A stretch of 19,625 nt of DNA from CAZDAW01 sp964503685 (GCA_964503685.1 CAZDAW010000063.1:1-19625); one strand, 5' to 3'. Positions 8,443 through 15,758 are shown, counted from the first letter of the stretch. Notes: generated by a model not told the origin, from the letters alone. Translations and numbers: made by a program.

Positions 8443-8787
8443 ATGGAAGAGTAACTGATCGGGCAGGCGATCAAGAACCGCTACCGGGTGGATAAATTCC
8501 TGGGGCGGGGCGGGATGGCAGAAGTATATCGGGTATTCGACTTGCAGCGCATGGTGCCTCTGGCGATGAAGGTACTGCATGCCGATCTGGCCGAAGATAA
8601 GGTCTTCCTGCGCTGTTTTCGGCGTGAAGCCCAAACGCTGGAAAAGCTGCAACACCCCAACATTGTTCGCTTCTACGGCCTGGAAGAGCAGATTGAGCGC
8701 GTCTTTATGTTTTTCATGGATTACGTAGATGGGCAGACTTTACGCAAGGAAATATCGACCAACAGCGGCCCTCTTGCGCTTGATTGA
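8443..8787 (+). pseudogene. Truncated Ser/Thr kinase with nonsense codon 4
   Basis: The reading frame beginning at ATG 8443 aligns with the other kinase starts, but its fourth codon (8452-8454) is TAA. One base change from CAA would explain it. The frame then reads LIGQAIKNRYRV, GRGGMAEVYRV, PLAMKVLHADLAED and LQHPNIVRFYGLE, reaches FMDYVDG, and stops at 8787. All of the C-lobe, membrane and sensor parts are missing. A GTG at 8488 could only start inside the first strand, cutting it. No kinase similarity is visible after the stop, so a deletion has probably removed the rest. The sequence mixes traits of the two kinase types here: GRGGMAEVY as in the 6445 gene and PLAMKVLHADLA as in the 3383 gene. 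It marks the right-hand edge of the kinase array. Confidence 0.88.
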
Positions 8788-8945
8788 TAAACCTCATAAT
8801 TCACCTTGATAGGGGAGCAGTTATTCTGTTGCACAATTTGTTTCTCGCACATGCAAGCATTCCGTTTTTAATCCAAAGATAGAGCTTTTAAAACAGCTCA
8901 TCTTCCAATACAGAAAAATTCATATACGAAAACAGGGAAGGGGGG

Positions 8946-8974
8946 TTGAAAATTGTCAAACAATATGTTATAGT
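8946..8974 (+). promoter_or_regulatory. Predicted sigma-70-type promoter for the recombinase operon
   Basis: TTGAAA (8946-8951), 17 bases, then TATAGT (8969-8974). The predicted transcript start is near 8981, which leaves a ~37-base leader before the ATG at 9018. It sits in the AT-rich junction following the kinase array. If used, it excludes the in-frame TTG at 8946 as the start codon. Confidence 0.55.
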
Positions 8975-9017
8975 ATTCATGCTTTCGATAAGTATCATTA
9001 TCACAAACATAAAATCA

Positions 9018-10016
9018 ATGGAAAACACATCAAATTTGCCTCCTAAAACGATCAGCACCCTTGTCGATGTCTATATCGATTCGGTCGCTCTGGCGCGCAG
9101 TGAAAACACCGCCCATACGTACCGTAACGCTTTGAATGCATTTCTCGCTGTGCTCGAGGTTTACAACGTCCCCCCTGCCAGCACCCCCCCTGCTGATTTG
9201 CCCGAAGATGCCATCGCCTGGTTTGCCCGTTACCTCAAGGATTTTGCGCCTACCACGGAACGGCTATATTTGACTGCTGTAACCGGCTTTTACGAATATC
9301 TGGCTGCCGAAGCCCTGGCGCCGGTTAATTTGCCGCGCATCCGACTGCTCATCCATCAACGCGCCCGCCGGCCCGGCCAGCGCCTGCCTCAATTCCCCAG
9401 GGATGCAATTGATAATATTATCATTTATATTAATAATATTAAAAATAATCCCGTGGAAGATGAAAATGAGCGCCTTCGCAACCTGCGTGACCGGGCGTTT
9501 TTGATCAGCCTGGCGGATACCGGCCTGCGCGTCCACGAAGCTTGTGGGCTGCGGCGCGGAGATATCGACTGGAACGAAGCCAGGGCAATCATCGTCGGCA
9601 AAGGCGACCGCCAGGCTGTGGTGCGTTTTTCACAGCGTTCGCTCAATGCCCTGCGCGATTATCTCACTGCTCGGTCTAAGTTGGATGGCGACTCCGGAAA
9701 GGCGTTATCCTCCCTGCCTCTCTTTGCCCGGCACGATCGCGGCGCCGGTAAAAAGATCAAGCCCATGACGACAACAACCGGCCGGAACATCGTTAATGAG
9801 CGGGTATTGGAAGCCCTTGGCGAAGAGGCAGTTGGCACCATAACCCCCCACTCTTTCCGCCATTACTTTGTCACCACCGTTTTACGCGGATCGGGCAATC
9901 TTAAACTGGCTCAGGAGCTTGCCCGGCATCGCAACATTGCTGTAACACAACGCTATGCGCATATATCCGACGACGAATTGGATCGAGGTTACTGGGAAAT
10001 ATTCGAGGGAAAATAA
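9018..10016 (+). CDS. XerC/XerD-type tyrosine recombinase
   Basis: A 332-residue site-specific recombinase. It breaks and rejoins DNA through a phosphotyrosine link. An N-terminal SAM-like DNA-binding domain (~8-115, with SENTAHTYRNAL) precedes the catalytic domain. All six catalytic residues can be placed: R171 (GLRVHE), K195 (VGKGDR), H278 and R281 (HSFRH), H304 (ARHRN) and Y313 (QRYAH). The start was set at ATG 9018. The frame extends upstream to a TTG at 8946 behind a purine-rich stretch, but the extra 24 residues are strongly hydrophobic and overlap a good promoter. An AT-rich patch encodes an Ile/Asn-rich insert (DNIIIYINNIKNN) between the domains. The stop overlaps the next start (TAATG). 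It may be the chromosome-dimer resolvase or an integrase; no second recombinase or att site is visible. Confidence 0.9.
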   Translation: MENTSNLPPKTISTLVDVYIDSVALARSENTAHTYRNALNAFLAVLEVYNVPPASTPPADLPEDAIAWFARYLKDFAPTTERLYLTAVTGFYEYLAAEALAPVNLPRIRLLIHQRARRPGQRLPQFPRDAIDNIIIYINNIKNNPVEDENERLRNLRDRAFLISLADTGLRVHEACGLRRGDIDWNEARAIIVGKGDRQAVVRFSQRSLNALRDYLTARSKLDGDSGKALSSLPLFARHDRGAGKKIKPMTTTTGRNIVNERVLEALGEEAVGTITPHSFRHYFVTTVLRGSGNLKLAQELARHRNIAVTQRYAHISDDELDRGYWEIFEGK

Positions 10017-10777
10017 TGCCCGTCGCTCATCTGCGATTTTATTCCGAATTAAATGATTTCTTACCGATCGACAAGAAATTTGTTTCCTTCCCACAGCCAT
10101 TTAATTGGCATTGCTCGATCAAACACATCATCGAAGCGCTGGGCGTGCCGCACACAGAGGTTGACCTGATTTTGATCAATGGTCAATCGGTGGACTTCAC
10201 CGCCCGCCCCAATGACGGAGATCATATCAGCATTTACCCTGTATTTGAAACGCTGGACATTACACCCGTCATTCATCTGCGCCCTGCTCCGCTACGGAAT
10301 CCGAGTTTTATCCTCGATACGCACCTTGGAAAACTGGCTGCGTATCTACGCATGACCGGTTTTGATACACTCTATAAAAACGATTTCACTGATGAACAAA
10401 TTGCGTTGATCGCCGCTCAGGATGGGCGTATTGTTCTGACCCGTGATCGGGGATTATTAAAAAGAAACCTGGTTACTCGCGGGTATATCGTTAGGCAAAA
10501 CCTGCCCCGCTATCAGGTCTGCGAAGTGATTGAACGTTTTGATTTATATCAGTTATTAAGGCCTTTCCAGCGCTGCCTCAGATGTAATGGACTATTAGTC
10601 CGGGTTGAAAAGGAAGCCATTCTGGAACACCTTTTACCGGACACGGCTCGCTATTTTAATGAATTTTATCAATGCCAGGAATGTTGCCAGATTTATTGGA
10701 AAGGATCTCATTATCAAAAAATGCAGGTATTTGTTCAGGATATCATTGGTCAAAACATGGCAGATGCGCTAAAATAA
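10016..10777 (+). CDS. Mut7-C RNase-fold protein with N-terminal ThiS/ubiquitin-like domain
   Basis: A 253-residue protein. Residues ~1-85 resemble the Mut7-C ubiquitin (ThiS-like) domain: AHLRFYSELNDFL, LINGQSVDF, DGDHISIYPVFE. Residues ~95-245 match the Mut7-C domain, a PIN-like nuclease fold. FILDTHLGKLAAYLRMTGFD carries the first acidic residue (D101), and IVLTRDRGLLKR follows with further acids. A zinc ribbon comes last, with C187/C190 (RCLRCNG) and C220/C223 (QCQECCQ). The family is predicted to cleave RNA, but its substrate is not known to me. The ATG overlaps the recombinase stop by one base, so translation is probably coupled, yet no functional link between the two families is established. 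Uridine phosphorylase follows 51 bases on, probably on the same transcript. Confidence 0.88.
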   Translation: MPVAHLRFYSELNDFLPIDKKFVSFPQPFNWHCSIKHIIEALGVPHTEVDLILINGQSVDFTARPNDGDHISIYPVFETLDITPVIHLRPAPLRNPSFILDTHLGKLAAYLRMTGFDTLYKNDFTDEQIALIAAQDGRIVLTRDRGLLKRNLVTRGYIVRQNLPRYQVCEVIERFDLYQLLRPFQRCLRCNGLLVRVEKEAILEHLLPDTARYFNEFYQCQECCQIYWKGSHYQKMQVFVQDIIGQNMADALK

Positions 10778-10828
10778 GCGTCCACAATTTGATTGATCAG
10801 CAGTTCAGCACAGAAAGGACACAACGTA

Positions 10829-11614
10829 ATGCATAATCCGGAAGAGATGTATCACATTCATTTGAAAGCCGGAGATGTTGGCCGATACGTGTTGTTGCCA
10901 GGCGATCCAGGGCGTAGCGAAAAGATTGCCGGTTACTTTGATAACCCCCGGTTTATTGCCAGTAATCGGGAATTTTGCACCTATACCGGGACGCTTTTGG
11001 GAGAGAAGGTATCTGTCACATCTACCGGAATTGGCTGCCCATCAGCCGCAATTGCAGTTGAAGAATTAAGCGCAATTGGCGCGGATACTTTTATTCGCAT
11101 TGGCACAGCCGGCGTCATTCAGCCCGAATGTCACACCGGTGATATAGCCGTAGTTACTGCAGCGATTCGTGACGAAGGAACGACTCTGCATTATATGCCG
11201 GTTGAATTCCCGGCTGTGGCAGATATTGATGTGGTAAATGCATTAAGGGATGGCGCCCGCGAGACTGGCATCCCATATCATCTTGGCATTTCACAATCAA
11301 AAGATTCTTTCTTTGGTGAGGTTGATCCTGATCGCATGCCGGTCGCTGGCCGCCTGCACGAACGCTGGAAAGCCTGGGTCGCCGGCGGCGCAGTATGTTC
11401 TGAGATGGAGTCTGCTGCAATTTTTATTATCGCCAGCATTCAGCGCAAACGCGCCGGCGGGGTTATGTTATTAATTGGCGACCCGACCGAAAAGCCCCGC
11501 AATACACACGAAGCCGAGGCGCTTGAAGCGCTGCGCAGCGAAGACCGCGTGATAAAGACCGCCATCGCGGGATTAAAAATATTGATTGAGCGTGACAGAA
11601 ACACGCCCCATTAA
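10829..11614 (+). CDS. udp: Uridine phosphorylase
   Basis: A 261-residue NP-I family nucleoside phosphorylase. It splits uridine with phosphate into uracil and ribose-1-phosphate in pyrimidine salvage. Seen in the sequence: LLPGDPGRSEKIA (phosphate-binding arginine), NREFCTYTG, TGIGCPSAAIAVEEL, RIGTAGVIQ, and CSEMESAAIF (nucleoside-binding Glu-Met-Glu). The start at ATG 10829 has GAAAGGA nine bases upstream; the frame is open back to 10793 but without a ribosome site. The spacing of the NREF and SEMES blocks fits uridine phosphorylase better than purine phosphorylases, though substrate range within the family varies. It is the last gene before a ~108-base AT-rich gap and a new promoter. Confidence 0.9.
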   Translation: MHNPEEMYHIHLKAGDVGRYVLLPGDPGRSEKIAGYFDNPRFIASNREFCTYTGTLLGEKVSVTSTGIGCPSAAIAVEELSAIGADTFIRIGTAGVIQPECHTGDIAVVTAAIRDEGTTLHYMPVEFPAVADIDVVNALRDGARETGIPYHLGISQSKDSFFGEVDPDRMPVAGRLHERWKAWVAGGAVCSEMESAAIFIIASIQRKRAGGVMLLIGDPTEKPRNTHEAEALEALRSEDRVIKTAIAGLKILIERDRNTPH

Positions 11615-11653
11615 TCTCATAAAATTGTAATCATAATCATATAGTCATCCGGA

Positions 11654-11682
11654 TTGAAACGATGTTAGAATAATCATATTAT
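11654..11682 (+). promoter_or_regulatory. Predicted sigma-70-type promoter of the DegV gene
   Basis: TTGAAA (11654-11659), 17 bases, TATTAT (11677-11682). The predicted start is near 11689, giving a ~34-base leader before ATG 11723. The surrounding gap is very AT-rich and shows no terminator for the upstream gene. Confidence 0.55.
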
Positions 11683-11722
11683 TGTAAATTCTTTATTCTA
11701 TTGTTTTATTCAGGAAATAGTT

Positions 11723-12556
11723 ATGATAAAAATAGTCACCGATAGTACTTCTGATCTGGGGGAACAACTGACCTCGAAATATAATATTCAAGTTATTCCT
11801 TTATTGGTCAATATTAATAATTCCACTTATAAAGATGGCGTTGATATTTCTCCATCCGAGATATTTTCTCTGGTCAATAAAACAGGAGAATTACCCAAAA
11901 CAGCGCCGCCATCCGTTGTCGATTATACGAGTGTCTTTGATTGCCCCGATGATGTTTTCTTTATTGGGATATCCAGCAAACTATCAGCAAGTATGGCCAA
12001 TGCAAAAATTGCTGCGGATAACTTAAAAAAACAGAACATTCGCATTGTAGACTCATTAAATTTATCTACCGGCATAGGGCTTCTTATTCTGCATGCCGCT
12101 GATATGCGCGATGAGGGGAAATCGATTGACGAAATCGAAACGACAATTAAACAACTTGTTCCCAAGGTGCATACATCATTCGTGATTGATACGCTTACCT
12201 ACCTTCACATGGGCGGCCGTTGTACAGCCGTGCAGGCGTTGGTCGGCAGTTTATTAAAATTAAGACCTGTCATTGAAGTCAGAGCGGACGGCACACTGGG
12301 CGTAAAAGATAAGGTTGGCGGCTCCAGAAAGAAAGCGTTAACATCCATGCTGGAAAGCTATAAAAAGGACCTTCCACTCATTGATTTGCGCAGAGTTTTT
12401 GTGACGCACTCTGGTTGCGACGATGACGCTCAATTCCTGGCGCATGAGATTAAAAAAATTAGCAATCCGCAGGAAGTGTTAATCACCACGGCCGGTGCAG
12501 TTGTTTCCAGCCATTGCGGCCCGGATACAATTGGCATCCTCTATTTAAAGAAATAG
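11723..12556 (+). CDS. DegV family fatty-acid-binding protein
   Basis: A 277-residue DegV protein. Members bind a fatty acid and, in Firmicutes, act as FakB subunits that present it to the kinase FakA. The hallmarks are MIKIVTDSTSDL at the N-terminus, YKDGVDISPSEIF, PKTAPPSV (the usual TSQPS site, here TAPPS), the SSKLSASMANA loop, the DSLNLSTGIGL motif, MGGRCTAV, and a C-terminal SSHCGPDTIGILYL block near the lipid headgroup. No fakA-like DAK kinase gene lies in the window. The start ATG has AGGAAA upstream and its own promoter. No terminator follows directly, but the hairpin at 12622 may serve. Confidence 0.93.
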   Translation: MIKIVTDSTSDLGEQLTSKYNIQVIPLLVNINNSTYKDGVDISPSEIFSLVNKTGELPKTAPPSVVDYTSVFDCPDDVFFIGISSKLSASMANAKIAADNLKKQNIRIVDSLNLSTGIGLLILHAADMRDEGKSIDEIETTIKQLVPKVHTSFVIDTLTYLHMGGRCTAVQALVGSLLKLRPVIEVRADGTLGVKDKVGGSRKKALTSMLESYKKDLPLIDLRRVFVTHSGCDDDAQFLAHEIKKISNPQEVLITTAGAVVSSHCGPDTIGILYLKK

Positions 12557-12585
12557 GTCTTTAATTTTTGATTTTTGATTAAGGC

Positions 12586-12615
12586 TTGACAGCTTTCTCT
12601 AATTGAAAGTATAAT
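12586..12615 (+). promoter_or_regulatory. Consensus sigma-70-type promoter of rpmF
   Basis: TTGACA (12586-12591), 18 bases, TATAAT (12610-12615): both hexamers match the consensus exactly. Immediately upstream lies a T-rich tract with a tandem ATTTTTG (12564-12577) that could act as an UP element, as suits a ribosomal protein gene. The predicted start is about 12622. Confidence 0.8.
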
Positions 12616-12621
12616 CGCTCT

Positions 12622-12645
12622 GCCTGGGTAAAGACAGGCTTTTTT
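12622..12645 (+). terminator. Hairpin plus T6 at the predicted rpmF transcript start; possible degV terminator
   Basis: GCCTG (12622-12626) and CAGGC (12635-12639) form a 5-bp stem with an 8-base loop, followed by six T (12640-12645). For transcripts arriving from degV, 66 bases upstream, this is a short intrinsic terminator. For transcripts starting at rpmF's own promoter it would be a hairpin right at the 5' end. The stem is short, so efficiency is uncertain. Confidence 0.5.
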
Positions 12646-12670
12646 GTGTCATTTTCAAAGGAGTAATGGA

Positions 12671-12865
12671 ATGGTTCCTCAACCGAAGCGTAAGTTATCA
12701 AAAGGTCGTCGAGACCGCCGGCGATCCCAGGACGCACTCGAAGCCAACAACCTGGTCGCATGCAGCAATTGCGGTGAAATGCGTTTACCCCATCGTGTTT
12801 GCCCCAATTGCGGTCACTATCAAGGTAGAGAAGTTATCGCCGTCGAAAAAGAGAAAAAGAAGTAA
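12671..12865 (+). CDS. rpmF: 50S ribosomal protein L32
   Basis: A 64-residue L32 of the large ribosomal subunit. The N-terminus is VPQPKRKLSKGRRDRRRSQ, close to the typical AVPKRKTSKSRRDKRRSH. A zinc ribbon has four cysteines, C31/C34 (CSNC) and C44/C47 (CPNC), so this is the zinc-containing C+ form. It ends in the usual basic tail, EKEKKK. AAGGAG lies seven bases before ATG 12671. A second ATG at 12666 is out of frame, and the upstream in-frame ATG at 12644 would place the ribosome site inside the gene. The gene has its own consensus promoter and ends in a strong terminator. In many bacteria rpmF sits next to plsX/fab genes; here it does not. Confidence 0.96.
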   Translation: MVPQPKRKLSKGRRDRRRSQDALEANNLVACSNCGEMRLPHRVCPNCGHYQGREVIAVEKEKKK

Positions 12866-12868
12866 AAC

Positions 12869-12896
12869 AACAAGCCGTGTTAACCACGGCTTGTTT
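12869..12896 (+). terminator. Intrinsic terminator of rpmF
   Basis: An 11-bp perfect stem (12869-12879 with 12885-12895), loop TTAAC, begins four bases after the rpmF stop and continues into TTTGCTT. It is the strongest hairpin in the window. Confidence 0.85.
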
Positions 12897-12912
12897 GCTT
12901 AATCCATACAAT

Positions 12913-12948
12913 AAAAGCCCTCTATTCTTATCTTATCAGAGGGCTTTT
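12913..12948. terminator. Bidirectional terminator between convergent operons
   Basis: AAAAGCCCTCT (12913-12923) pairs with AGAGGGCTTTT (12938-12948) over 11 bp, with a 14-base loop. T-runs follow on both strands. On the - strand it overlaps the last codons of the small membrane protein gene and ends the trmFO-hflX operon. On the + strand it backs up the rpmF terminator. Confidence 0.75.
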
Positions 12949-13145
12949 GCCAATAATATTCCCAGAATCGCAACAATGATACCTACGTGCAGCAACAAAT
13001 TACTCTGTGATAACCAACCCACTGGTACAAATTGAATGATGAGATTCAGTAGAATAAATATAATGCCAATGAGCGGAAGCAAGCCTTTTCTTTGTGAGAA
13101 AAAGTTTGATGCTTTATCCAGCCATGCAGAAAATGACTCGAGCAT
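12936..13145 (-). CDS. Small two-helix membrane protein, function unknown
   Basis: A 69-residue protein I cannot assign to a named family. A short amphipathic start (MLESFSAWLDKASNFFSQRK) is followed by two hydrophobic helices, ~22-39 (LPLIGIIFILLNLIIQFV) and ~49-67 (NLLLHVGIIVAILGILLA). The loop between them is short, so it is a hairpin in the membrane. It starts six bases after the hflX stop, with AAGGAAAGG lying in the hflX end, so it is the last gene of that operon. The compact spacing and good ribosome site support a real gene. Its stop overlaps the bidirectional terminator. Confidence 0.75.
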   Translation of the reverse strand: MLESFSAWLDKASNFFSQRKGLLPLIGIIFILLNLIIQFVPVGWLSQSNLLLHVGIIVAILGILLAKAL

Positions 13146-13151
13146 AATGAG

Positions 13152-14477
13152 TTACCTTTCCTTAATAAAAGGTTGAAATCGAACGGCCAACCGCCCAGGC
13201 AGACGCCCCTGCATCAGAACACCACCGCGAATGTGTTCGACTTTTTCAACACGTCCTTGCTCGTGAAACAAGGAAATAAGTTGCCCTTCTTGATAAGGCA
13301 GTTGGACATATATCTCCAGAAACTTTTCATAAAGCTCTGTCTCAATAATTTCAAGTAAATTCGGAATACCGGTCCCGTTCATTGCAGAGATTGCTACAGA
13401 ATTTTCGAATTCCGCAGTTTTCAGTTGGGCTGTTTCGGGTTTGGCAAGTCGATCAATTTTATTTAATACTGTCAGAACGGGAATATGATTGGCGCCGATA
13501 ATCTTCAGAGTTTCATACACCGATTCTGCCTGGGCCTTTGCATGCGGATGGGTAATATCAACGACATGCAGGAGTAAATCAGCTTCGGAAATTTCTTCCA
13601 GAGTAGCCTGAAATGCAGCAATCAATTCGGTTGGCAGCTTTTGAATAAACCCGACAGTATCGGTAATCAAAACAGGATGTCCGCCAGGTAATTCGACCCG
13701 ACGGGTTGTTGGATCAAGCGTAGCAAATAACTGATCGGCAACGTAGATGTCAGTTTTGGCAAGCCGGTTTAAGAGTGTGGATTTTCCCGCATTGGTATAT
13801 CCCACAAGCGCTATGAGGGGTATATGCGATCTTTTACGTTGGGATCGATAACGCATGCGGTGAGCGCGGACTTTTTCGATTTCATTTTTCAAGTGAGCGA
13901 TTCGCTTGCGAACTTCTCTCCGGTCAACTTCCAATTGAGTTTCTCCCGGCCCGCGCAATCCTACACCGCCTACCGATCCGGTTCTCCCACCGCCGCCGCC
14001 AGCCTGCCGGGCCAGGTGCGTCCATGCTCTGGTTAACCGCGGTAAACGATATTCATATTGCGCCAGCTCAACCTGCAAGGAACCTTCGCGGGTGTGGGCA
14101 TGCTGGGCAAAAATATCCAAAATCAAGGCAGTTCTGTCAAGGACTCTGACCGAATCCCCAAACAATCGTTCCAGTTCGCGTTGATGACGCGGCGAAAGGG
14201 AATTGTCAAAAATAACGACATCCGCAAGAACATCTTCAATTAAGATATTAATCTCTTCAGCTTTTCCTGATCCGATGAAAGTATCGGGATTGGGCTTGTC
14301 GAGAATTTGGATTGCTTCCCCAACAATTTCAAGTCCGGCGGTCTTTGCCAACAAACCGAGCTCGTCAAGAGAGTCCTCTAACGATAACAGGCCAGGTTGG
14401 CCTCGTAGTTCAACGCCGACTAAAAATGCGCGTTCCTGTGGCTGGTTTGTAGAAAGAAGTTGTCGTTTAGCAGGCAT
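13152..14477 (-). CDS. hflX: GTPase HflX (ribosome-splitting factor)
   Basis: A 441-residue HflX, the usual family length. HflX is an Obg-like GTPase that binds the 50S subunit and splits stalled ribosomes during stress. Residues ~15-215 form the HflX N-terminal nucleotide-binding and helical part: FIGSGKAEEI, FDNSLSPRHQRELE, RTALILDIFAQHAHTREGSLQVELAQ, and a glycine-rich loop followed by RGPGETQLEVDRR. The GTPase domain has G1 GYTNAGKST (226-234), G3 DTVGF and G4 NKID. A short C-terminal domain follows. The gene begins 11 bases after the histidine kinase stop with no strong ribosome site, so translation may depend on the gene upstream. Confidence 0.96.
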   Translation of the reverse strand: MPAKRQLLSTNQPQERAFLVGVELRGQPGLLSLEDSLDELGLLAKTAGLEIVGEAIQILDKPNPDTFIGSGKAEEINILIEDVLADVVIFDNSLSPRHQRELERLFGDSVRVLDRTALILDIFAQHAHTREGSLQVELAQYEYRLPRLTRAWTHLARQAGGGGGRTGSVGGVGLRGPGETQLEVDRREVRKRIAHLKNEIEKVRAHRMRYRSQRKRSHIPLIALVGYTNAGKSTLLNRLAKTDIYVADQLFATLDPTTRRVELPGGHPVLITDTVGFIQKLPTELIAAFQATLEEISEADLLLHVVDITHPHAKAQAESVYETLKIIGANHIPVLTVLNKIDRLAKPETAQLKTAEFENSVAISAMNGTGIPNLLEIIETELYEKFLEIYVQLPYQEGQLISLFHEQGRVEKVEHIRGGVLMQGRLPGRLAVRFQPFIKER

Positions 14478-14488
14478 TCAAATAGAAC

Positions 14489-15739
14489 TCAATAATTATT
14501 GATATTGTGTTGCGTGGGCGTTTCCCGCATCTGCTTGAATAATTTCTTTATTTTATCATCGGGAGATTCGTTTTCGATGGGCAATAAAATATGAAATGTT
14601 GATCCGGGACATTTCTTTTCATCACATCCTTTTGATTCGACCCAGATTGTTCCTCCGTGAGCAGTGATAATTCCTTTGGCTATATGCAGCCCTAACCCGG
14701 GCCCGCCGCCTTTGAATTTCGTTTTTCCGCTGGAATGAAGTGATGAATCTCCAACCCGAGAAAACTTCTCAAAAATTATTAATTGATCTTCGGGATCGAT
14801 GCCAATGCCCGAATCTGCAATAGTTGTCTCAATAAATCCAGGTAATTTACGGCCATTGATGGTTATTTCTCCGCCATCAGGCGTATATTTTATGGCATTT
14901 AATAATACATTACGGAATACTTGAGTCAAACGTTCCGGGTCGCCAAAACATATCTCGTTACTGCCTGGAAAATCGATGATATTGAATTTCAATCGCCGGT
15001 TTTTAATAGGCGTTTCGAGTTCGGCTGCCAGTGTATATAATAACCTGTTCAGCCAGAATGGTTGGAGATTGAGCTTTAATAACTGGTTATCTATTAGCGA
15101 GACGTCAATCATATCATCAATGATCTGACGTAAGCGTTGCGAACCATGATCAATTCCATCCAGGAGAAGATTAATTTGTTCTGGCGAAGGGTTATTATTA
15201 ATCGTCTCCCTGACCATTGCGTTATAGCCTTCCACCAGCGTGAGCGGTGTTTTTAATTCATGGGCAGCGACAGATATAAAATCAGATTTGCTGCGATCCA
15301 GGCGTTCCAATGCCTGCTGCGTCTGTTCGAGCTGATGCGATATATATTCAATCCGCTGGTCCATTTCGATATCGACCGCACGACTTAACGCGTAGGTATA
15401 ACAGGGTATCAACGCCCCCAAGACTTCCATTGCTTCTTCATTGTCAAGCGTTTCTCTGGCAACTTCGTAGGTGTTGAACAAAAACTCATTTAACAAGGCG
15501 GGCAAATGAACATGCCTGTCTTCCAGGTCAGTTTGAGTTAGCGAAGTCGCCCATTCCTGAAGTAAAGGATCCAGCCATTCTGGTGTACCCGTTTCAACCG
15601 TTTGCACCAATAAATTAAAAAAATGATCCACTTCGTTCTGAAAATTTTCGCGAACGCCCACGCCGCGCGCCAGCGAATGCGCAACACGTGTCATCCAGGG
15701 CTTGCGGATTTTCTCAATCTTCTGAAGAATTTCAAGCAT
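14489..15739 (-). CDS. Soluble sensor histidine kinase
   Basis: A 416-residue HisKA/HATPase kinase without membrane helices, so it acts in the cytosol. Residues ~1-130 are helical and resemble the RsbRD-type N-terminal sensor domains of stress regulators; this is a tentative match. A coiled coil (~130-152) leads to the H box SVAAHELKTPLT with phosphoacceptor H160. The ATPase domain has N box RNVLLNAIKYTPDGG (N281), G1 DSGIGI and G2 GPGLGL. A small insert with CX5C (GCDEKKCPGS) lies before the last strand. No response regulator is in the window, so it is an orphan here. It lies 19 bases after trmFO and 11 before hflX, an odd company of RNA-modifying and ribosome-rescue genes that suggests a translation or stress theme. 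Confidence 0.92.
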   Translation of the reverse strand: MLEILQKIEKIRKPWMTRVAHSLARGVGVRENFQNEVDHFFNLLVQTVETGTPEWLDPLLQEWATSLTQTDLEDRHVHLPALLNEFLFNTYEVARETLDNEEAMEVLGALIPCYTYALSRAVDIEMDQRIEYISHQLEQTQQALERLDRSKSDFISVAAHELKTPLTLVEGYNAMVRETINNNPSPEQINLLLDGIDHGSQRLRQIIDDMIDVSLIDNQLLKLNLQPFWLNRLLYTLAAELETPIKNRRLKFNIIDFPGSNEICFGDPERLTQVFRNVLLNAIKYTPDGGEITINGRKLPGFIETTIADSGIGIDPEDQLIIFEKFSRVGDSSLHSSGKTKFKGGGPGLGLHIAKGIITAHGGTIWVESKGCDEKKCPGSTFHILLPIENESPDDKIKKLFKQMRETPTQHNINNY

Positions 15740-15758
15740 ACTAATAGTGTATCCGAAC

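Noticed and set aside
8882..8899. GAGCT/AGCTC hairpin after the truncated kinase as a terminator
   Set aside because: The stem is only 5 bp with an AT-rich loop, and no T-run follows.
8946..9017. A hydrophobic N-terminal extension or signal peptide on the tyrosine recombinase
   Set aside because: Recombinases act on DNA in the cytosol, the family normally starts near the TISTLVDVYIDS segment, and the bases match a promoter.
10793..10828. An upstream start for uridine phosphorylase
   Set aside because: The alternative start has no ribosome site, while GAAAGGA lies at the right distance before ATG 10829.
12644..12670. The upstream in-frame ATG at 12644 as the rpmF start
   Set aside because: It would put the AAGGAG ribosome site inside the coding region and add nine residues not found in L32 proteins.
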